In this document: in pieces, positions 1 through 8,400 of the stretch
Layout of the letters: each line of letters opens with the position of its first letter
Position numbering within the stretch: the first letter of the stretch is position 1
Source: Actinomycetales bacterium
GTDB taxonomy: Bacteria; Actinomycetota; Actinomycetes; Actinomycetales; Dermabacteraceae
NCBI GenBank assembly: GCA_012799425.1
Contig: JAAZLF010000361.1
Location: 1 to 10,477 of the forward strand
Direction of reading: 5' to 3'
DNA length: 10,477 nucleotides
Position numbers and translations under genes: made by a program
Notes under the pieces: model-generated
What the model saw: the letters and a program-made list of their open reading frames with translations, nothing else
Told to the model about the DNA's origin: nothing
Database searches by the model: none

Positions 1-12
1 GGTGGTGCTCAT
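1..12 (-). CDS. Start of the next operon gene (partial, leaves window)
   Basis: An ATG at 12-10 overlaps the TGA stop (11-9) of the DUF58 gene in an ATGA arrangement, the same junction seen between moxR and the DUF58 gene. Only four codons are visible (M-S-T-T). A G-rich stretch (GGGCGGTGGG) lies just upstream, inside the end of the DUF58 gene, and can act as a ribosome binding site. In related actinobacterial MoxR-DUF58 clusters the following gene is often a membrane protein with a transglutaminase-like domain. That identity is family knowledge and cannot be tested here. Confidence 0.5.
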
Positions 13-1427
13 CGGCCCACCGCCCGCAGGGCGCGCGCCAGGGTGTCGAGCGAGCCGAGCGTGACCACGTCGAGACCGCCGATTGCCGAGCGCTTCACCT
101 CAGCCTCGTCGACACAGCGGATCGCCACCGCCATCACTCCGATCGGAAGCTGGTTGGCGGCGGAGTTCAGCTCGCGCGCGGTGGTGTGGGAGCCGACGAT
201 CATCATCACCGCCGAGGCGTTGGGGGCGAGGTCTGCGGCCTTCTGGCCGAGCTCGTGGAACGGGGTCCGCTCCTTGAGCTGTTCGACGACGGTGTAGTCG
301 TCCATCATCGAGCGCATCGTCCCGGTGCGCTGGCGCCCGTCGAAGGTGAAGGGGGTCAGCTCCTTCTCCTCGCGGAAGGTCTGACCGGAGAGGGAGGCCG
401 CCACGGACACCGCGAGCTCGAACTCCTCGTCGCCGGCGTAGTGCTCGGCGAGGTTGGCCAGTGCCACCACGACGTGCGAGCGCCTGGTCTCCTCGAACTG
501 GCGGACCATGAGCTTGCCGGTGCGGGCGGTGGTGCGCCAGTGGACGTGCCGCCGGTCATCGCCCGGGGTGTAGTCGCGCAGGGCGTGGAAGGCGATGTCG
601 GAGCTGGACAGGTCAGAGGACGGGGTCCCCTCGAGGTCTCGGAGGAAGCCGCTGGCCGCCTCGTCGAGGCGCACGGTTCGGGGATGGACGAAGAGCTCCT
701 GCTCCTTCGCCCACGTGACCTGGCGGCGCATCAGGGACAGCGGATCATCGCGCACGGAGCGCACCGGGCCGACCACGAGCACCGCACGACGCTTCGTGGG
801 CACGGCGAAGAGCTCTTCATGCGCCGCCTCCGCGGAGAGCCGCGGAACCATGAACTGCGCCGTGGCGGACCCCACGGCGAGCTCGATGCGGGAGGGCAGG
901 ATGTCCCGCTGGGTGGGGTTCGCGACCTCGACGCGGCCGACGGCGCGCGTCCCCACGACCACGCGGTGCGTCTGCAGATCGAGCGTCACCCTGTAGGAGG
1001 TCCGCCCGAGCACGAAAAGCGCGGCGATCAGCAGCGGCACGGTGAGGGCGAGGGCGATCACGTTCAGCTCGGTGATGTGCAGGGCAAGCCCGAAGATCCA
1101 GCAGACCGCGGTGACCGCGAGCACCGCCCAGCCGATCGGAGAGATGACGTCGAGCACGGGCCTGATCCGGTGCAGCCACAGCTCGACGATGCGGTCCCGC
1201 AGCCCCGCCAGCCCGGTGCTCTGCGCCGCGTCGGGTGCCGGGCCCCCCGGCTCTGCCGCACCGGCTGCGGGACCGGGTCGGCCGCGCTCGGCCGCCCGGG
1301 CCTGCTTGCGCATGGCGCGGGACGTCGCCCGCGCCTCTGCCTTGGCTGCGCTGCGGCGCTTCTTCGCCTGCGCCTTGGCGGTCTTGGCGTCCGCGGTATC
1401 GCTCGGAAGGGACGTCGAGGAGCTCAT
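9..1427 (-). CDS. DUF58 domain membrane protein (MoxR partner)
   Basis: This 472-residue protein belongs to the DUF58 family, whose fold is vWA-like and whose genes usually sit beside moxR. Residues 1-70 are a basic, Ala-rich cytoplasmic tail ending in a Pro/Gly/Ala linker. Two transmembrane segments follow (about 95-118 and 121-140), so the large C-terminal part should lie in the cytoplasm next to MoxR. The DUF58 signature is clear at 283-312: L-R-D-Y-T-P-G-D, then R-R-H-V-H-W and G-K-L-M-V-R-Q-F-E. A vWA-like strand at 318-328 reads VVVALANLAEH and lacks the usual Asp-x-Ser metal motif. The ATG start (1427-1425) overlaps the moxR stop as ATGA, which implies translational coupling; no strong Shine-Dalgarno is seen. 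The stop overlaps the next start in the same way. The family call is firm; the cellular role (partner of a chaperone ATPase, perhaps in envelope protein maturation) is inference. Confidence 0.93.
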   Translation of the reverse strand: MSSSTSLPSDTADAKTAKAQAKKRRSAAKAEARATSRAMRKQARAAERGRPGPAAGAAEPGGPAPDAAQSTGLAGLRDRIVELWLHRIRPVLDVISPIGWAVLAVTAVCWIFGLALHITELNVIALALTVPLLIAALFVLGRTSYRVTLDLQTHRVVVGTRAVGRVEVANPTQRDILPSRIELAVGSATAQFMVPRLSAEAAHEELFAVPTKRRAVLVVGPVRSVRDDPLSLMRRQVTWAKEQELFVHPRTVRLDEAASGFLRDLEGTPSSDLSSSDIAFHALRDYTPGDDRRHVHWRTTARTGKLMVRQFEETRRSHVVVALANLAEHYAGDEEFELAVSVAASLSGQTFREEKELTPFTFDGRQRTGTMRSMMDDYTVVEQLKERTPFHELGQKAADLAPNASAVMMIVGSHTTARELNSAANQLPIGVMAVAIRCVDEAEVKRSAIGGLDVVTLGSLDTLARALRAVGR

Positions 1428-2398
1428 GCCGTCTGCTGCCGCGCCTGGGGCGGCGCCACCTCGCTGAGGATCTTGGCCATGACGCTCTTGGCGGTGGTTC
1501 CGGCGAACTCCGCCTCGGGGTCGAGCACGAACCGGTGCAGCCAGACGGGCTCGACCAGGTGCTTGACGTCATCGGGGATGACGTAGTGGCGGCCGTTGAC
1601 CGCGGCCCATACCTTGACCGCGCGCATCAGCGCCAGCGCGCCGCGGATCGACACGCCGACCCGCACCTCGGGCGCCAGGCGGGTCTCCTCCATCAGGCGG
1701 GAGACGTACTCGAGCACTGCCGGATCCACGTGCACGGTCGCCGCCAGCTGTGTCATGTCGTTGACAGCCTGGAGCGAGATGCGCGGGGAGAGCTGGCTGC
1801 TGCGGTCGCGCAGCGCCGAGCCCTGGAGGATCTGCACGCTCGAGGCATGGTCCGGGTAGCCGATCGAGGTCTTCATCAGGAAGCGGTCCAGCTGGGCCTC
1901 GGGCAGGCGGTAGGTGCCGGCCTGCTCGATGGGGTTCTGCGTCGCGATCACCATGAAGGGGTTGCCGACCTCGTGGGTGACACCGTCCACGGTCACCCGT
2001 GCTTCCTCCATCACCTCGAGCATCGCCGACTGGGTCTTCGGCGAGGCACGGTTGATCTCATCGGCGAGGACGACGTTCGCGAAGACCGGGCCCTTGTGGA
2101 ACTCGAAGGACTTGGTGTTCTGGTCGTAGATCGTCACACCTGTGACGTCGGAGGGCAGCAGGTCCGGCGTGAACTGGATGCGGGTGCTGGTGCCCTGGAC
2201 GGTCGCGGCGATCGAACGGGCCAGCGAGGTCTTCCCGGTGCCCGGGGCGTCCTCGAGCAGCACGTGCCCGGGGGACATCATCGCGGTCAGCACCAGGCGG
2301 ACCACCTCGTTCTTGCCGAGCACGGCCTGGCCAACGCTCTGGACGAGCTTGTCGAAGGTCTCGGCGAACCAGCGTGCCTGTTCGGGGGTCATGCTCAT
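1424..2398 (-). CDS. MoxR-family AAA+ ATPase
   Basis: This 324-residue protein has the usual length and full motif set of MoxR AAA+ ATPases. Walker A is at 51-57 (A-P-G-T-G-K-T). Walker B is at 109-114 (V-V-L-A-D-E), followed by the characteristic I-N-R-A-S-P-K-T-Q. Sensor 1 is A-T-Q-N-P (Asn155), the R-L-P-E-A-Q-L-D-R-F motif is at 164-173, and a sensor-2-like Arg252 lies in V-S-I-R-G-A. The protein is cytoplasmic, with no signal or membrane segment. MoxR proteins are chaperone-like ATPases that act with vWA-type partners, here the DUF58 protein encoded next with an ATGA overlap. The gene lies 63 bp after the giant surface-protein gene on the same strand, so co-transcription is likely. ATG 2398 is chosen as start; a second in-frame ATG lies two codons later. 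No purine-rich Shine-Dalgarno precedes it; instead CCCTCCTC abuts the ATG, as described in the findings. Confidence 0.96.
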   Translation of the reverse strand: MSMTPEQARWFAETFDKLVQSVGQAVLGKNEVVRLVLTAMMSPGHVLLEDAPGTGKTSLARSIAATVQGTSTRIQFTPDLLPSDVTGVTIYDQNTKSFEFHKGPVFANVVLADEINRASPKTQSAMLEVMEEARVTVDGVTHEVGNPFMVIATQNPIEQAGTYRLPEAQLDRFLMKTSIGYPDHASSVQILQGSALRDRSSQLSPRISLQAVNDMTQLAATVHVDPAVLEYVSRLMEETRLAPEVRVGVSIRGALALMRAVKVWAAVNGRHYVIPDDVKHLVEPVWLHRFVLDPEAEFAGTTAKSVMAKILSEVAPPQARQQTA

Positions 2399-2433
2399 GA
2401 GGAGGGTATCTGCTTTCGTTCGGGAGGGACCAT
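2395..2433 (-). CDS. Possible 12-codon leader ORF overlapping the moxR start
   Basis: Inside the 63-bp gap after the giant gene, an ATG at 2433 opens a 12-codon frame (MVPPERKQIPSS). Its TGA (2397-2395) overlaps the moxR ATG as ATGA, exactly like the two downstream gene junctions in this operon. It could let ribosomes re-initiate on moxR, which has no visible Shine-Dalgarno of its own. Against this, the mini-ORF itself has no clear ribosome binding site, and so short a frame can arise by chance. It is listed as a candidate only. Confidence 0.25.
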   Translation of the reverse strand: MVPPERKQIPSS

Positions 2434-2461
2434 CGCGTACAGCTCACGCGTGCGCCAGTGG

Positions 2462-5400
2462 TCAGAGAGGTTTGTACGGGTGGGTCTCGAGTTCCTTGCC
2501 GTCGAGGTAGACCGTGAAGTCGTTCTCCGGGTAGCCGTAATAGAACGAACTGTTCCGTCCGGTGGTGAAGTATCCGTTTGAATCCGGGTTCACGGTCAGA
2601 GGTTCGTTGTCCTTGGTCCACCAACCGCCGGGGTGCGCGGGGGACTTGTTGGTCTTGATCGTCAGCTCGTACGTCTTGGACGGATCGAGATTGGTGAGCT
2701 CGATGTCGACTCGTCGGCAGTACTGGCTGCCGCACACGCCCGGATATGTGGCGTGCGGGCCCCAGTTGACGGAGCTGACCGGTTTCGCAGGGGGCGGGGT
2801 GTAGGTCTGTGCATTCTCCGAAGCGTTGACGATCCCTGACGTCATGGTGGTCGTATCGCCGTTGGCCTTCTTGGGTTTGGTGACGACCCGAGCCTCGATC
2901 GAAACCTCTATGCCCGACTCCACTGTGGCAGTCTCTGAGAAGCTGCTGTTGACGTCCTTCCAGTTGCCATCGTTGATGCGGACCTGGAGATTCATGTTCC
3001 CCGCACCGCCGTCGCCGGTGCCTGCACTCGCCTTGTACGTGACCGGGCACCTGTTCACACTCGTGCACTTTCCGGCCGTAATTGTGGCGGAGGTCGGGGG
3101 CGAGGGGGTGGTGTAGGGCCGGACGGCGTTGGACTCTTTCGACGCGCCGCTCACACCGCCATCCGCTTCGAAACCGTTGCGCGCCTCTACGGTGAAGCGG
3201 TACGACGTTCCGTTCTTCAACGTGAGATCCAGCTTCTCGGCAGGGGCGTTGACCTCCCGTGATCCGCCGTTCCAGCGCACCACGTACTTGGTGATGGTCG
3301 TCCCGTTGTCAACCGGAGCCTTCCAGTGGACGGTCACTCTCTTGTTGGGCCCTTTGCCCTCGCCTTCGCTGGGCATCGTGGCGCGCACTCCGGTTGGGAC
3401 AGAAGGCTTCGCCCACGGGGTCACGGCGTTGGAGGCATTTGACGCTGCGGCGCCCCTGCCCACGGAGTTCACCGCGGTGTAGGTGAAAGTGTGCTTCGAG
3501 TCCTGGTCCAGATTCTGGAAAGTGGCTGAGGTCTTCGAGGCCGGGATGGTCTGCGACTCCCCGGACGAGGCCGTGACGACGTATTCCGTGATCGGCTCGC
3601 CGTTGGCCTCCTTCTCCGGCATCTTCGGCCAGGTCACCGTGATACCCCCGCCGAGCGGGTTTTCGATCCTCTTGGCGCTCGGGGTCCCGCTCGGCTTGTG
3701 GGGCTTGCCCGCCGGATGCTCCGCCTGCGACCAGTCGGACCATTGCGAGGGCTCGTCGGCGAGATTCGCGGCCTGGACGCGGAAGCGGTACTCCACCCCG
3801 TTCTCCAGTCCTGTGAACACCGTCTGGGTGGTGCCGCCGGAGAGCTCCTGCGGTGCTTCCAGGCGTCCGGTCGCGGTGTTCTGGATCTGCACCGTGTACG
3901 ACTGGATCGCCGAGCCACGGTTGGTGGGCGGGGTCCAGGAGACGGTCAGCTGCTCGTCACCACGCTCGACCGACGGCTTCGCAGGCCGCTCCGGACGCAC
4001 GTCGGGCCGGGCGACCGCGGAAGGCACCGACGGCTCGGACTCCCCCACGTCGTTGATCGCGACCACCTGGAAGGTGTACTCGGAGTCGTTGGTCAGACCG
4101 GTGATCGTGCACGAGGTGGACGCGCAGGTCTGGGTTATCGCGGGACCGGTCGCGCTGGTGACCTCGTATCCCGTGATCGGCGCTCCGTTGTCGTCGCCGG
4201 CAGCGAAGTTCAGCTCGACGAAACTGTCTCCCACCTCGCCGATGCGGGGAGCCGACGGCGCATCCGGCAGACCTCGCACGGTCACCCGGATCTCGCCGCT
4301 CACCTGGCGGTCGGGATCGCCGGTCTCATCCACGACGGTGTATCGGGCGCTGAGGTTCCCGGCGAACTGCTGATCCGGCGTGACCACGACCTGGTCCCCG
4401 TCCAAGGAGACCTCGCCCTCGCCGGCGATCAGCCCGACATCGACGATCTCCCGGTCCCCGCCGGGGAACGGGTTCGAATCGTTCTCCAGCACGGGGATCG
4501 ATTCGGTGGTGCCGGCGTCGATCGTCGCCTCGTCCAGCGCTGCGGAGATCAAGGGGCGCTGGGAGCCGCCCACGGTGATCTGCACGGTCGCGGAGACGGG
4601 CGGGTTCGTGCCGTCGGTGACGGTGACCGGCACCTCGAGGATCGTGCCCTTGGGTGCGTTCGTGGTCGCCCCTGCGGTGAGCGTCGCCCCGTCGACCCCG
4701 AGGGAGATCTCCGGATCCTCGGTGTACTCGCCCAGAGCGAAGGTGAGCTCGTCGCCCTCGGGGTCCTCGGCTCCCGCCGAGAGGTCCAGCGTCGACTGCG
4801 GCCCGCCCTGCTCGACCTCGAGCAGCGCGCCCTGCAGGGTCGGCGGCAGGTTCGTCTCCTCCGGGGCGACCACGACCGGGATCGCGATGGTCGCGACCGC
4901 CGCGGTCGGGTCGCCCACCACGCCGTCGGTCACCTCGACGGTGATGGTGTCGTTGCCGGAGAAGTCCGCGGCCGGCCGGTACAGCAGCGTCGACTCGTCC
5001 TGGACGATCTCGCCGCCGTCGCCATGCTGCGCGGAGACCATGCCCGGCTCGGTGATCTGAGCGGGCTGAGCGCCTGGGCGCACTCGGACGTTGTTAGGGT
5101 CGGAGAGATCGATCGTCGCCTCCGAGCCCTCCTGCACCTCGATCGGCTCGCCCACCCACACGGGCGCCTGCTTCGCGGTGCCGGGGACCCAGATGTATCC
5201 CGCGGAGGATTGGTCGTCGACGTCGGTGATCGTGTACCGCAGCCGCTGCTGCTCCTCCTGCGGCGTGATCCGGACCGTGCCCTCGTCGTCCATCAGCTGG
5301 ACGCCCTCGGGCGACCCCTCCAGCTCGACCACGAGGTCCCGGGTGCTGCCGTCGGGATCCGAGTCGTTCTCGAGCACATCGATCTCCACGAACTCCTGCT

Positions 5401-8400
5401 CGGGGTCCATGACCTCCTCGACCGGCACGAAGTCGTCGCGCGCGATGGGTGAGCGCAGAGGCGCGTTGCTCGCGACCTTGATCGTGACTGTCGCGGAGCT
5501 CTTCAGCTGACCGTCCGTGGCGGAGTAGAGGACCGTGTGGGTGCCCGGCTCGGAGGGAGTGGTGACGGTGACGTACCCGTCCTCCTGACCCTCCGCCGGA
5601 GGATGCTCCTCGATCTCGGTCATCGGCTCGACGTCGTCCCGCACCACGGAGAGCAGATCGCCCTCGGGGTCGGTGTCGTTGTCCAGCACGGGGATCTGGA
5701 CCTCACGGTCCGGGCGCACCTCGACGGAGTCGTCGACCGCGTACGGGGCCTGGTTCCGCTCGTTCGGGGAGGCGACGCCCACCAGAACCTCTGCGGTGCC
5801 GATCGCTCCGTGACGATCCATCACCTGGTAGCGGAAGCGGTCCGTGCCGACGGAGTCGTCGTACGGGAGGTACTCGATCCACTCCCCGTTGGCGCTGACG
5901 ATCTCGCCGAGCGTGGGCATCGGGCTGGTGACGCCTGTGAGCATGACCGAGTCCCCCTCGGGATCGATGCCGGTGGTCTGCACCGGGATGCGCACCGGGG
6001 TGCCGGCCACCGTCCGTGCCTCGAGGTTGTTGGGTTTGGGTGCGGAGTTGTCCGCGTCTCGGGGGACGATCGTGATGTAGGCGTACGCGGAGCCCGTGCG
6101 TCCGGTCGCGTCGACCACCTCGTACTGCACTGCCGCCTCGCCGGAGGCGTCGTCATCCGCCCGGAACCGCACCTGGTCCTGGTGCGGCTCGGTGTTGCCC
6201 AGATCGTCGGCTCGCGAGGAGTCGAGGATCTGCCCGAGGTGGAGATCCGAACCGGTGGGCGAGATGTCGTTGTCCAGGACATCGATGTTCACCATGTCCC
6301 CGGCACGCACGACGGCTCTGTCCGGTGCGGCGACCGGGTTCGCGAACTGGGTGTCGGTGCTGGCGACCATCACACGGATCGTCCCGGTGGATCGACCCGC
6401 CGAGTTCGCGACCTCATAGGTGAGCGGGACCGGCTCCTCGGAGACCGTCGCGCCAGGAGGCGCTTCGACGCGGATCAGGTGGTGGTTGACCACGGTGGCC
6501 TTGAGACCGCTGCCTTCGGGCACGTCGATGTCGTTGACCACGAGGACTCCGCCGGTGGGATCCACGTCGTTCTCCAGCGGGTCGATCAGCGAGTCCGTCC
6601 CGGTGGTGACGGTGCCCATGTCATCGACGGCGACCGGTGCGAGATCCTCGGCCTCCGGCTCGACCACGTCGACGCGCACGAGGCCGAGGGACGAGGTGCT
6701 GGCCCCGCTGGCGGCCACCGTGTACTCGAGGTAGTAGACCCCCGGGGTGCTGCCTTCGACGTTCAGGGCCCCGGCCTCCAGAACCGGTTCGACCTCGAGA
6801 CCCTCCGCATCGCTGACGCTGACGAGCTCGAGGTTGCCGCCGTTGGGGTTCAGGTCGTTCATGAGCGGCTTGATGGTGCTGTTGCGTCCGGCCACGATGG
6901 TGGCGTGGTCGGCGGTGGTGATGGGCGCCAGGTCGTTGTCCGTCACCGACTCGATCTCGACGACACCCTCGCCCACCTGCCCGTGCTCGTCCTTGAAGGT
7001 GAGCTGAACCTGCTTGGTCCCGGGCGCGAGCCCGGCATCGTTGAAGGTGATCAGTCCGTCCGGGCGGAAGGTCACGAGGTCCTCGGGAGGGACCACGGCG
7101 TTGGCGAGGTAGAACGCGTCACCGTCGGGATCCTCCCAGTAGGGCAGGATGTTGAAGCTGACCTCCTGGCCGGAGCGCACCTGCACCTTCGTCACGGCCT
7201 TCTCCACGGGGACGGGGCCATCGTTCTCATCGTCCGAGCGGACGTCGAGGGTGACGGTGGCGGTGTCCGTCCCGCCCCGACCGTCATCTGCCCGGTACGC
7301 GAAGGAGGCGCTGCCCGAGGCGTCCTCGTCCACGTCGATCTGGAGCTGTGTCCCGCCCCGGATCGGGGTCACGGTCCCGATCCCCGGCTGCTCTCCCTCG
7401 ACGTCGACGGACAGGATGTCCCCGTCCGGGTCGGTGTCGTTGCGGGTCACCGGGAGCACCACGCTCTGCCCGGGGCGCACGCCGTATTCGTCGTCGTTGG
7501 CGGTCGGCGGGCGGTTCTCCTCATCACGCTCGGCGGCGATGTTGGTGATCGTGGTGGTGAGGGTCTCCTTCTCCTTCTGCTCGGAGTCGTCGGTCTGTAT
7601 CTCCTGGGTGAGGATCCAGTCGTCGACCAGCTCCATGCTGTCCATGATCTCCCAGGAAAGACCGAACTTCTGATCGTTGAGGATCACCAGGTCGCGGTTG
7701 ACGCGCAGCGTGAGGTCTCCCCCGTCCTGCGCCTCGGGGATGGTGTCCTGGATGGGCTCCTCCCCCTCGCACGCGCGAACGTAGCTGAGCGAGCCCTCCC
7801 ATGCCCCGTAGGCGCATCCGGCCACCTGGGCAGGGGGCACGACCTCACGACCGTTGCCGCCGGCAGAGATCTCGGTCGGTTCTCCCCCGCCGAACGGGAT
7901 GAGGAAGAGGGCGTCCGTCGTGGCGAGCACGAAGTTCTCGGAACCAGGGCCGGCCTGCTGCAGCTCGGCCTGATCGAGGGAGGACACTCCCTGATCCGTG
8001 AGGTCGCGTTGCGTGAGGTCCGTGCCGACTCGGAGCGTGCGCTGGGGTCTGTCCATGATCACCGGCTCGGAGCCGACCGCGGTGAGCTGGACGTCCTCGG
8101 GCGAGGTGCTGAGATTGCCGGCGACCAGGGGCTTGTCCGCCGTCGTCTCCTGTGCGGAGTCGGTGCGCGGGAACCTGAGCAGCTCGGTGCCGTCGAGGAC
8201 GAAGACGTCGCCGTCGACGGTGACGGTGACCGGCAGGAGCCCGCTGCCTCCCTCGTAGACGGGGTCCACGGCACCGGGGCTGAAGGCCGCGGCCTCCTCC
8301 GGGGACAAGATCCAGACCCGCCCGTCCGGGGCGGAGACCGCAAGCCGATCATGACCGATCTCCACAGTGGAGCCAGGGGGCATCTCCACGAGCCCCCCGC

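Noticed and set aside
186..1586. A 466-codon plus-strand frame across the DUF58 gene
   Set aside because: It runs antisense through the DUF58 gene into moxR; the His/Gly/Arg-rich product has no family features.
2462..2520. LPxTG-type wall-sorting signal at the end of the giant protein
   Set aside because: The C-terminus ends ETHPYKPL with no LPxTG, hydrophobic stretch or basic tail; the anchor is N-terminal.
3698..5452. A 584-codon plus-strand frame
   Set aside because: It is antisense to the FN3 and cadherin-like repeats. The composition is a shadow of the real frame and there is no recognisable motif or ribosome binding site.
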